Part shown: in pieces, positions 1-8,552 of the stretch
Position numbering within the stretch: position 1 is the first letter of the stretch
How the letters are laid out: each line of letters begins with the position of its first letter
From: an archaeon
GTDB lineage: Archaea; Thermoproteota; Nitrososphaeria; Conexivisphaerales; UBA164
Direction: 5' to 3'
Assembly (NCBI GenBank): GCA_021792955.1
Contig: JAJYTP010000008.1
Span: forward strand, 1 to 41,465
Length of the DNA: 41,465 bases
The notes under the pieces: generated by a model
The model's input: the letters and a program-made list of their open reading frames with translations, nothing else
What the model was told of the DNA's origin: nothing
The model's database searches: none
Translations under genes and position numbers: made by a program

Positions 1-3
1 GTA

Positions 4-546
4 ATGCTTGAGTTCGCTGCCTACCTTATTGGAATGGCTTTCTATGGGCTGAGGGTCCTGATATATATGGTCCCCTCGGTCGTCATGTTCTCCGTATATA
101 TAGCGTTGGCAGTGAGGAAGAAGGGAAGGGAAACGCTGGCCCTGGCGCTTGGCTCCACCGCTCTAGCGACATTCTTCTTCGGCTTTTCAGCGCTGATGAA
201 CGCGTTAAGCCCTCTGGCCGTATCCGTCGGATTTTTATTTCTGATATATAATTTGGCTGAGGTCCTCTTTGTAGAGAGCCGGCTGAGTTTCAGGAAGGTG
301 GGCGGGCATGTCCCCCTGCTCGCCCTGGCGCCGGCGCTGCTGGTGCTTCTCCTTTACCCATGGTACTTCATTATCCCCATTATCGAGCCCTTCATCAAGG
401 CGTTGAGACGGCTGAACGGGGGGGACAAGGTTACCGGATATGAACAGGTATCAAGGCTGGGCAGGTCGGAGGCCATCAGATATGTTATATTCTTTATCCT
501 GTTGCTGCTGGTGGTAATGGCTTATCGGTATGGGTTTCATCTGTGA
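4..546 (+). CDS. Multi-pass membrane protein, uncharacterised
   Basis: 180-aa ORF with several long hydrophobic segments; no family recognised. Confidence 0.6.
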   Translation: MLEFAAYLIGMAFYGLRVLIYMVPSVVMFSVYIALAVRKKGRETLALALGSTALATFFFGFSALMNALSPLAVSVGFLFLIYNLAEVLFVESRLSFRKVGGHVPLLALAPALLVLLLYPWYFIIPIIEPFIKALRRLNGGDKVTGYEQVSRLGRSEAIRYVIFFILLLLVVMAYRYGFHL

Positions 547-636
547 TCCAGCCGGCCACACAGTTTGATCATGGGTCAATGTATTATGGGGGATTGCCGC
601 CCCCTTTGATGGATGATCGTTAGCGGCAGATGGATA

Positions 637-1152
637 TCACAGGGGCCTGGACAGTTCTAGCTTGGCCAGTTCAAAATAGCCCCTTGCGTCCGCTGATATG
701 TTTTCGATTTCCTTCTCGCTCACCTTTCTAATTATCTTTCCAGGGCTCCCAATCACCAGGCTGGCCTCCGGTATCACCTTTTTTTCCGGTATAATTGTTC
801 CCGCGCCGATGATTGAATTGGCGCCTATAATGGAGCCGTTCATGATTATCGCCCCCATGCCTATCAGCACATTATCTGAAATTGTGGCCCCATGAATTAT
901 AGCGTTGTGCCCTATTACCACTCCGTCTCCTACGTTGACCTGAATTCCATTGTCTGTATGTACTGTTACGTTGTCCTGCAAGTTGCTAAGCTTCCCTATA
1001 GTTATTGAATCCATATCGCCCCTGAGCACGGCGTTGGGCCATACGCTCGAATTTTCTCCAATATGTACGTCGCCTATTATCACGGCGGTATCGTGAACCA
1101 GCGCTCCTTTATCGAACCTGGGCTTCTTATTATTTAACGGATATATGTGCAT
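637..1152 (-). CDS. Gamma-carbonic anhydrase-like hexapeptide-repeat protein
   Basis: Left-handed beta-helix hexapeptides (VIIGDVHIGENSSVWPNAVLRGD, IGHNAIIHGATI, IGMGAIIMNGSIIG) and the usual C-terminal IGSPGKIIRKVSEKE. Confidence 0.88.
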   Translation of the reverse strand: MHIYPLNNKKPRFDKGALVHDTAVIIGDVHIGENSSVWPNAVLRGDMDSITIGKLSNLQDNVTVHTDNGIQVNVGDGVVIGHNAIIHGATISDNVLIGMGAIIMNGSIIGANSIIGAGTIIPEKKVIPEASLVIGSPGKIIRKVSEKEIENISADARGYFELAKLELSRPL

Positions 1153-1686
1153 TTATCCTGTCTTTGATGACCTGGGTATTTATGTATGGTGATCGATTAT
1201 ATCTGCCGTGGCCCATTGCTTCATATGTGTGAGAACGCCTCTGCCTGAAAGCCATTGACGCATTTTATCCATCCGAACGACGTATACCAGAATTTTCTAC
1301 ATAACTGAAGCGATATAGGTATCAGCGTGTTCATGCGCCCTGGTCGCCTGCCATGTACTTTTACCTCATGCGCCCCTTACAGTGCGGCCGCACCTGCAGG
1401 GGACCCAGATTTGAATGTGCAGCGGCACGATGGGGAGTTAGCCGGTTCCAGGCAAGTATCAGCCATCAAAACCGGGGCGGGCCGTTATTAAATGGGGATG
1501 GCCAGAGCCGCAGTGCCCTGCGCTGGGGCATTATACGATCTGTTCAATTCATCCTTCCTCCATAGATAGCCGTTCAGGAAGGCGTCCAGCAGAAGGGTTG
1601 GCGGAGGCTCTGGGGCTTGCATGCATAATGGTATTGCGACAACGGAAGCTTGCGCGCTTGCATAAAGGCGCATCATGCCTGCTCGC

Positions 1687-3759
1687 TCAGCCAAATTCGT
1701 CAAGGGTCATGCCCTTGGAATCAAATTTTGTGCCGAGCCCACGGTATATTGTGCCTGCGGCCTCCAGCAGGAGCATCTTGTACCGGTCGGCGTCATATCC
1801 GCCGTTTTCAGCCAGTTCAAGGGGCTTCACCCTTTCGTAAGGATCGGCGCTATCGCCGTTTACATAAACGAAGCTTATCTCGTCGCCGATCTCCCTTCCA
1901 AGGCCAGACAGTTGCGCCGCTGCAACGCGCTGGGCGGTGTTGTGTACATATGCCGAAAGCCTCTTCTTCAATCTCCTTTTGATGGCCAGAGATTCCACCG
2001 GCAAATCGCCGCCCCCGATCATCTTTAGGTTACTTTCGATGAACCTCAGGCCGTCGCGCATGCCGGCGCCGTATATATCACCCAGTGTGCTACGGTCAAG
2101 GATCAGGGCCACGAGCTCCTCCTGGAATTTCCTTATGAATGGGGGGACGTCAGATCTCCTCAATTCTATCCCCCTTGCAACCACTTCACCATCCGTGGTT
2201 ATACCGAAGTACTTCTTAAGGGCTGAAGTGCTTTCGTCGGACTTGAGAGGTAGAAACGACAGAAACCTGAAATGGTTGTCCAGGGACATGGGCAGCCCGG
2301 TTTCCGCCGCTATGGTCGCGGCGAGCGTTTCATAATCCTCCCTTTTTGCACCATCCCTCCTGACAAAGAGGGAATCGACGTCGCCGTAAACTATGGTGAA
2401 ACCGTGGGACTCGGCTATGGCCTTTGCCCTTATGATGGCCTCCCTGGACATCCTGTTTATCTCTTCGAACGTAACCATGTTGCCGAACCTGTTGCTGGCG
2501 CAGCCGGCTATGCCGTACTGGCTCACAAGTATATACTTGAGCGTGCTTATCCTCTCCTCACAGTAGATGCGCTCTGGGCTGCCCCTTTGGAGCGATCTTT
2601 TGATGCCTTTGAGCCACAGCCTCCTGCTCAGCCATGGGCCCATCACCGTGGGGATGAGCCGGAACAGATCATCCGATTCAGGCTCATAGCTGAGCCCTCC
2701 CTTCATTATCAGGCTGGGGTACTGAGAGTCGAAGTCCAGCGACGCCACGTTTTCGTGTAAACCGTGCAGCGGGGTGAAGGTTACGCCACCTCTGTCCCTT
2801 TCTACGAGGCTCATCAGGCTTCTGGCATACTCAAAGTACCCCTCCTCCGGTATCGCGTAGCCCCTGCTCATCAATTCAAAGCAGTTCCTAGAATCTATGC
2901 TCTTGTTGCTCAGCCACCTGGTGGCGAGGCCCATGGGCACAAAGGAGAACCTTGTCCTTTCGACGAGGCCGGCCATCCCCCATTCGTCCGCGCTGAATCC
3001 ATAGAACACGCTGCCCAGCACCACCCGGCCCGCAAGGGACCCCTGTGCCCTGAGCTGAGCACCATCAGCCGAGCACCTGCCGAGCTTTAAGAGCTGCCCA
3101 TCCACCTTAAATTCATCCTTACGCCTTTTGAAGACGATCAGATCGGGATCGGCGTCCGCCACCAGTTCAGCAAAGGAGGTGAGGACCGCTTCTATGCCGC
3201 CGCTGAACCTTTTCTCCACCCCGGCCGCTCTGGCATCCATCTCCATATCCCGCCCTTCAACATGAATACTATTCACGACCAGGGCCCTGAACTGCGGCGG
3301 CGCCAACTCGGCATGGTCGTCCAGCTTCCGCATCGACAACAGCCGGCCATCATGGTATTCTACCGATACCCTGGACGTAGGCTCTACCTTCAGCCTTGTG
3401 AAGAGATAGCGCTGTACGTCCAGCAGGTCCGAATCGTACAACCCCCTGACGAACCTGCTCCGCCTTAACCCATTCAGTATTCCCTTAAACAGGTGCGGTG
3501 GAGCTTCCACCCTCAGAAGCCGCTTCCTTGCAGAGCTACCCAGTGTCGTGCTCTTAGCCTCCACCTCAACGGTGCATCCGGCTTCGGTCAGCATATACAG
3601 GAGCTCCTGCTCAGCGGCCCGGTCCGCCGGCTCTACATAGAGGAACGGCCTGTAGCTGTCGATAAGCCTTAGCGTTTCGCCTTCGATGGTCCTGATCCAT
3701 ATTACCGCCCTTTCACCATCGACATACACGTCCAGCAACCAGCCGCTAACCGGATTCAA
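1687..3759 (-). CDS. Family B DNA polymerase, PolB2-like, apparently exonuclease-deficient
   Basis: Motif A LDFDSQYPSLI, motif B-like LKYILVSQYGIAG, motif C VYGDVDSLFV, and KKYFG/GIELRRSD thumb motifs. The exo region (ALVVNSIHVEG ... DPDLIVFKRRKDEF) lacks the DxE and NxxxFD acids. Confidence 0.9.
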   Translation of the reverse strand: MNPVSGWLLDVYVDGERAVIWIRTIEGETLRLIDSYRPFLYVEPADRAAEQELLYMLTEAGCTVEVEAKSTTLGSSARKRLLRVEAPPHLFKGILNGLRRSRFVRGLYDSDLLDVQRYLFTRLKVEPTSRVSVEYHDGRLLSMRKLDDHAELAPPQFRALVVNSIHVEGRDMEMDARAAGVEKRFSGGIEAVLTSFAELVADADPDLIVFKRRKDEFKVDGQLLKLGRCSADGAQLRAQGSLAGRVVLGSVFYGFSADEWGMAGLVERTRFSFVPMGLATRWLSNKSIDSRNCFELMSRGYAIPEEGYFEYARSLMSLVERDRGGVTFTPLHGLHENVASLDFDSQYPSLIMKGGLSYEPESDDLFRLIPTVMGPWLSRRLWLKGIKRSLQRGSPERIYCEERISTLKYILVSQYGIAGCASNRFGNMVTFEEINRMSREAIIRAKAIAESHGFTIVYGDVDSLFVRRDGAKREDYETLAATIAAETGLPMSLDNHFRFLSFLPLKSDESTSALKKYFGITTDGEVVARGIELRRSDVPPFIRKFQEELVALILDRSTLGDIYGAGMRDGLRFIESNLKMIGGGDLPVESLAIKRRLKKRLSAYVHNTAQRVAAAQLSGLGREIGDEISFVYVNGDSADPYERVKPLELAENGGYDADRYKMLLLEAAGTIYRGLGTKFDSKGMTLDEFG

Positions 3760-3770
3760 TTGGCCTGATT

Positions 3771-4058
3771 TTACCTTTTTTCCAGCGCGTGGAGCCTTTC
3801 TTGCAGCTCGAGCAGCTGCCTCCTAAGGTCGTCTATCTCAGCCCGGTTGTGAACGTTGGCAGTGAGATTTAGCGAATCAACGATGGTGGCCATCTCGGAA
3901 TTGGTCATGGCCGCGTGTTCCAGATCCCAGGCCTCGGCCACTAATTCTTCAAACGCCCTCCTGTCGCCGGAGTCCCTCAGGAGCTGCACATATCCCCTCC
4001 TTAACCTGCCCAGGACGTCCTTGTATTCCTCCCGGAACGCAGGGGTTACCCTTCCCAT
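3771..4058 (-). CDS. Small coiled-coil protein in the polB cassette
   Basis: The 134-aa ORF overlaps the upstream gene; the internal ATG (MGRVTPAFREEYKDVL...) at 4058 follows the upstream stop by a few nt. C-terminus is a predicted coiled coil (AEIDDLRRQLLELQERLHALEKR). Confidence 0.65.
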   Translation of the reverse strand: MGRVTPAFREEYKDVLGRLRRGYVQLLRDSGDRRAFEELVAEAWDLEHAAMTNSEMATIVDSLNLTANVHNRAEIDDLRRQLLELQERLHALEKR

Positions 4059-4062
4059 CCTG

Positions 4063-4887
4063 TCACCCCTGCCATCCGTCCAGCTGAGCATAGTCCCCAG
4101 GGATGACCATGGCGCTGCTGGGCGTCCTCTTCGAATGATGCTTGACGAGCTCGGCCTGGACCACGCCGGGGCCAACCTCGCGGAAGGCCACCATCACCCC
4201 CGCCGTATGCAGCATCATCGTGGTGGATATAGCGGGCCTTTCACCTACCCGGCAGTCCACCGTTATCACCATGGGGATCCCGTGTGCCGTGCATACGCGT
4301 TTTAGGAGCGATAAGGAAAGGTCGATGTTACCCACCCTCCGGTGGAGCCGGCCTCCAAGGAACCTGGAAAGCCTGTGAACCAGCACCAGGCTGGTGGAGC
4401 CGGCCTCTCGTTCGATCATCTCGGCCAGCGCCCTGGCCGCGTATGGCTGTCTCAATTCGTTATATGCGGCGGAAAAGTACACGTTCCTGAATACCATGAA
4501 CGGGTCCATGCCAATGGCCTTAGCATAGCGTGCCAGTTTATCGAGGTCTACAAACGTCTTGTCCGAATAGTAATCCGTGTTATTCATGTAGGCCACCCTT
4601 CCCATTGCGCTGCCCCTTACGAGGAGGCCGTGTATCATGTCATCAACGAACCTCTGGTTACCGTAGAACAGGTAAATCTGACCCTTCGCCAACCCCCCAT
4701 CCCCGATCAGCCTGTCCAGTTCGGGATAACCGGTTGAAATAACGCCGTCATTAAACAATAGCTCTGAAGCTTTAACCATTGAAACCGCTGGGTTTAGCCT
4801 GTAACCTCCCCCCCTCGCTTCCTTACTCATCGCTTCTCCAGCTTCTTCCGGGTTTTCTGCTGGGAACCGGCCTACCGACATCGCCAT
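4063..4887 (-). CDS. RadA/RecA-superfamily protein with degenerate ATPase motifs
   Basis: RadA/KaiC-like start (ISTGYPELDRLIGDGGLAKGQIYLFYGNQ...). GKT is absent from the P-loop position, and the Walker B position reads SLVLVHRLSRF instead of VDS. Confidence 0.75.
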   Translation of the reverse strand: MAMSVGRFPAENPEEAGEAMSKEARGGGYRLNPAVSMVKASELLFNDGVISTGYPELDRLIGDGGLAKGQIYLFYGNQRFVDDMIHGLLVRGSAMGRVAYMNNTDYYSDKTFVDLDKLARYAKAIGMDPFMVFRNVYFSAAYNELRQPYAARALAEMIEREAGSTSLVLVHRLSRFLGGRLHRRVGNIDLSLSLLKRVCTAHGIPMVITVDCRVGERPAISTTMMLHTAGVMVAFREVGPGVVQAELVKHHSKRTPSSAMVIPGDYAQLDGWQG

Positions 4888-4897
4888 CGGCCCTTGG

Positions 4898-5290
4898 TCA
4901 GCGGACGTTTGACGACTTCCTGCCGATCATGTTTATGATCCTGTACACTTCAGGTATGGCGTATGCAAACCCCACGTGAACGCAGTCGTTTGAATTGTCC
5001 AGATCGCATACAAGTTCACCGTTCCTGACCTTCACTTCGACTATCCGATCGAGCTTGGCATCCCTGAGGGTGACGCCGTCCTCGGTCATGCCCACTTCTG
5101 ATAGGAACGGAGCCTTGCTGGCGAGTACCCTGTCCGCCTCGATCACGTGCCAGATCAGGTCATTGACGAACCCCGTGAACGTGTTTATTCCAGCGTCCAA
5201 CAGCGGGTGCTTCTTCCTTTCATAGATCGCCCTTAATTCGTCGGCATATTCCTGCCGCAGCATGAAATTTGACCAGCCCTTTTGTGGCAT
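4898..5290 (-). CDS. Small conserved protein, possibly ribbon-helix-helix-like, first gene of the polB cassette
   Basis: 130-aa ORF, same strand and tightly packed with 4063-4887; N-terminal SNFMLRQEYADELRAIYERKKHPLLDAGINTFTGFVNDLIWHVIE pattern. Confidence 0.6.
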   Translation of the reverse strand: MPQKGWSNFMLRQEYADELRAIYERKKHPLLDAGINTFTGFVNDLIWHVIEADRVLASKAPFLSEVGMTEDGVTLRDAKLDRIVEVKVRNGELVCDLDNSNDCVHVGFAYAIPEVYRIINMIGRKSSNVR

Positions 5291-5323
5291 GTTATTACCG
5301 TCATCAAACCAGTTAATAAATTA

Positions 5324-5339
5324 TACTGTATAAACAGTA
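5324..5339. promoter_or_regulatory. TACTGT-ATAA-ACAGTA palindrome upstream of the polB cassette
   Basis: Perfect 6-bp arms with 4-bp spacer, overlapping a TATA-like GTTTATAC on the minus strand about 35-50 nt upstream of the ATG at 5290. Confidence 0.55.
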
Positions 5340-5409
5340 AATACTATACATCTGATTCCATATGCAAGCAAGTATGCCGATATGTTTTACAGGGACCCCA
5401 TGTCTGAGC

Positions 5410-5685
5410 CTAGGAAAGCGCGCCAGAGTTCAATTTTGATGGCCGATGATCTCCGTCCTCCATCCCCCTTTTTGTCCTGGGCCAAAATACAGCTATCAAA
5501 AGCACGTCGATAACAAGTAATACAAGTATTGCTGCTACGGACCAGCCCGGCGCCTCAGGCCCTAATCCAAGCGTGCTTACAAGGTAATAGAAGGTCAGGA
5601 AGGCAGCCGCCACCGAGCCCAGGGCCACTAGAACCAGGAAGACAAATAACATCCCTTTACTGCTAAGCCACGTCCTTGAACTCAA
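5410..5685 (-). CDS. Small membrane protein (two TM segments)
   Basis: 91-aa ORF, two hydrophobic helices and a charged C-terminus. Confidence 0.5.
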   Translation of the reverse strand: MSSRTWLSSKGMLFVFLVLVALGSVAAAFLTFYYLVSTLGLGPEAPGWSVAAILVLLVIDVLLIAVFWPRTKRGMEDGDHRPSKLNSGALS

Positions 5686-5751
5686 CTCATCTGCACCGGC
5701 GCACAGATGTTTTACGGGGCAGTTTTAATCTTTAGCGTATCCTGGAGAAAG

Positions 5752-5940
5752 TTAGGGGTTCAGGGGAAGCTGTAGAATTCTGACCTTCGGGGAGGGGGCA
5801 CGCGGGCCTCCTCAATTTTCTGCCTGCGAGCCCGCAGGGGATAGCCCTCAGGCAAGCTCACTCGCTTTAATATGGAAGGATGCCACCCGTTATCGTCATA
5901 TTCGGCAAGTGTCACCGGCGAGCGAAACCCTTTCCTCCGC
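5752..5940 (-). pseudogene. Degraded coding remnant (possible transposase/TnpB C-terminus)
   Basis: Frame-disrupted peptide ...SPVTLAEYDDNGWHPSILKRVSLPEGY / AGSQAEN; shares (W/R)HPxxLKRVSLP(E/D)GY...QAEN with 13249-13352 on the other strand. Confidence 0.35.
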
Positions 5941-5943
5941 TGC

Positions 5944-6588
5944 TCAATTTAAAATAAAATCTGCAATCTGCGTTAAACTCTTTACTTTTATAACGTTGTT
6001 CATCTTAATATTTATTTTATGCCCGTTGGTCAAAAGGAATCCCATCCTTGTCACCTTAAACATGCTGCCGTCATATTCCGTATCGCCGACAGAAAAACTT
6101 TCATGGGGATCAAGCCCGTTTTCCTTGAGATGCTTCAACACTATTTGATCCTTCTTTAGCGGTTCGACCGGCACTTCTCCCTCGCCTGTAAGGCAATAGT
6201 TTTCGTCGGTCTTGAGACGGTTGCAATATATATTCTCTATTTTAAGCTCCTCAGCTACCTTTTTTGCAAATATATCAAGCCCCGCCGTAACCATTACTGG
6301 AACTATATCATTTGAAATCAATTTATTCATGAGAGCTTTTGCGCCTTCCTTAACAGAAATTAAATCCGCCATGTTTTCTAACTCCCTGAGGCTCACCCTT
6401 CCCTTCACTGAAATCCAGCTTCCAACGTCCATCTTCATTAATTTATGATAGGAAATTTTTCCCATAAGGTACTTATCAAGCCAGCCTGAATCCCTGCATC
6501 CAAGCCTTCTATAGATTAGCTCCCATGTGTTCTCATTGATCAGGGTTCCATCCATATCGAAGAAACCCACGCGGTATTTTACGGGCAT
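5944..6588 (-). CDS. HAD-superfamily phosphatase (SerB-like)
   Basis: FFDMDGTLI motif I; VMVTAGLDIFAKKVAEEL; SVGDTEYDGSMF motif IV. Confidence 0.85.
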   Translation of the reverse strand: MPVKYRVGFFDMDGTLINENTWELIYRRLGCRDSGWLDKYLMGKISYHKLMKMDVGSWISVKGRVSLRELENMADLISVKEGAKALMNKLISNDIVPVMVTAGLDIFAKKVAEELKIENIYCNRLKTDENYCLTGEGEVPVEPLKKDQIVLKHLKENGLDPHESFSVGDTEYDGSMFKVTRMGFLLTNGHKINIKMNNVIKVKSLTQIADFILN

Positions 6589-6821
6589 ACTAAAAGCTTG
6601 ATTGAATTTGATCCGTTAATTAATGTTTCTAAAAGGTGGTTTGTGGTTATATATTATGTTATGTTATGCAGGTCTCACCATCAGCAGTTAGAGCCCTGAT
6701 TGGCCTTAAGGGGCTCTCGCCGCGCGCTGATTGAGATAAAATCGTTAGCCGTCGGATATGACGTGCCGGTATAGGAATTTAAATGTAAACCATATTAAAT
6801 TGGCATTTAAAGGCATCATCC

Positions 6822-8294
6822 ATGGAATATAAGTGGACGGTGTGGTCGGTCGTGGTCATAGGTAGCCTGATGGCCGCGGTGGATAGCACCATAGTGATCC
6901 TGGCCATCCTGCCCATCGCAGAGGACCTGAGGACCGATTATATAACCATAATATGGGTCATAGTGGCATACATACTCGTAAATACATCGTTAATGCTGAG
7001 CCTTGGAAGGATAGCCGACATATACGGAAGGAAGCGATTGTATAACTTCGGATTTATAGTATTCATTATTGGCTCCGCGCTTTCAGGCTTTTCGACTTCC
7101 GGGCTTATGCTAGTAGGGTTCAGGGCGGTACAGGGAATAGGTGCCGCCCTATTGACCTCCAACTCATTTGCCCTCATTTCCGAGGTCTTTCCTCCACAGG
7201 AAAGGGGTAAGGCCTTTGGACTGAACAGCATAGTATGGGGGACCGGCTCCGTCCTTGGCATAATTCTGGGCGGCCTTATAATAACGTACACTACATGGAG
7301 GATGATCTTCTTCATCAACGTGCCGATAGGCGCAGCTGGCACCTACCTTGCCTACCGGTTCATAAAGCGCAGCAACGGCAACGGCGGTAGAAGGGAGAGC
7401 TTCGATATAATAGCGGCCATTTCCTTTACCGGCGGACTTCTGTTCGCACTGCTGGGAGCTACCTGGGGGCTCCTCTATTCATGGACGGACCCCCTTACCC
7501 TTGCCTTTTTTATACTGTCCCCCATTTCATTTGCGATCTTCGCATTTTACGAGATGAGGCTATCGAAGGACCCCATCATAGATTTCAGGATGTTCAGGAA
7601 CAGGGTGTTTAGCTTTTCGGTTACGGTGGGGTTGCTTCAATCCCTTGCACTTTTCAGCGTCAACTATCTCCTGATGTTCTTCTTTGAAGGGATAGTGGGC
7701 CTCCCCATAATTACAGCGGCGTACCTTATACTACCCATGGCCCTGATGTCCTCCGTGATAGGCCCTTTCGCAGGCAGGTGGTCCGATAGGGTGGGAGCCA
7801 GGATAATAGGCACAGTGGGCCTTGCCATCCAGGCTGTAGCGCTGGTGCTGCTTGCCATGTTAACGTTACATACGTCCATATACGATGTAGCCGCTATAGA
7901 AGCCATCTACGGAGTTGGCGGCGGCATGTTCTGGCCTGCCAATACCAGCGCCATCATGTCCTCTTCTAGCAGGGAAAGGTACGGGGTTGCCTCTGGGGTG
8001 ATGAATACTTTCAGGAATACTGGCATGGTCATGAGTTTCGTACTGGCCCTGGTCGCTGCGACAAGCGTAATACCATCCGCCATAGTGTACAGGCTGTTTG
8101 TGGGGAACCTGTCAGGGAGGCTGAGCGTTTCGCTATCGATGGCGTACCTGAGCGGCCAGCGCTTTGCGTTTCTGATATCCACCGTGCTGCTTCTGGCGGC
8201 CGTGGCCATGAGCTCTGTTAGAGGGAAGCCTCTATACCAGGATGGTGGGGCGTTTAACCGGCAGGTATCGAATGCGTCATCCGATCATAAGTAA
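6822..8294 (+). CDS. MFS drug-efflux transporter (DHA2/EmrB-like)
   Basis: 490 aa, about 14 TM; AAVDSTIVILAILPIAEDL, LSLGRIADIYGRKRLYNFG, GFRAVQGIGAALLTSNS. Confidence 0.88.
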   Translation: MEYKWTVWSVVVIGSLMAAVDSTIVILAILPIAEDLRTDYITIIWVIVAYILVNTSLMLSLGRIADIYGRKRLYNFGFIVFIIGSALSGFSTSGLMLVGFRAVQGIGAALLTSNSFALISEVFPPQERGKAFGLNSIVWGTGSVLGIILGGLIITYTTWRMIFFINVPIGAAGTYLAYRFIKRSNGNGGRRESFDIIAAISFTGGLLFALLGATWGLLYSWTDPLTLAFFILSPISFAIFAFYEMRLSKDPIIDFRMFRNRVFSFSVTVGLLQSLALFSVNYLLMFFFEGIVGLPIITAAYLILPMALMSSVIGPFAGRWSDRVGARIIGTVGLAIQAVALVLLAMLTLHTSIYDVAAIEAIYGVGGGMFWPANTSAIMSSSSRERYGVASGVMNTFRNTGMVMSFVLALVAATSVIPSAIVYRLFVGNLSGRLSVSLSMAYLSGQRFAFLISTVLLLAAVAMSSVRGKPLYQDGGAFNRQVSNASSDHK

Positions 8295-8464
8295 GTAGGT
8301 TACGCTACCCGCAGTGATATCCGGGCTAGTGCGGCCGGCATCAATGGCCTTCTGTTTTCATATGTAGAAAGCCGATGCACCCAGTACAGGGGGCCGTGCC
8401 CGCAGGGCCAGTGCCTGCGCCATTTGCACCAGCACAAGATGATGCTGAACGGGCCCGAATTTAT

Positions 8465-8483
8465 CTCTATATATAATATAGAG
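8465..8483. promoter_or_regulatory. CTCTATA-TATAA-TATAGAG inverted repeat upstream of MFS gene
   Basis: Perfect 7-bp arms, followed by related CTATATAG/TATAGAG sequence, about 70 bp before the start at 8553. Confidence 0.35.
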
Positions 8484-8552
8484 CTAACTATATAGTATAG
8501 AGAATAAGTATATATATCTAGCAAAGTGGATTTGATGACAGGTAATTAAAAA

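Noticed and set aside
1384-1400. Adjacent NotI (GCGGCCGC) and SbfI (CCTGCAGG) sites resembling a cloning polylinker
   Set aside because: Flanking sequence shows no recognisable vector; in GC-rich DNA this can occur by chance. Read coverage would settle it.
1937-3468. Plus-strand ORFs antisense to the polymerase gene
   Set aside because: Composition (Pro/Arg/His-rich, no motifs) fits shadow ORFs opposite a GC-rich coding gene.
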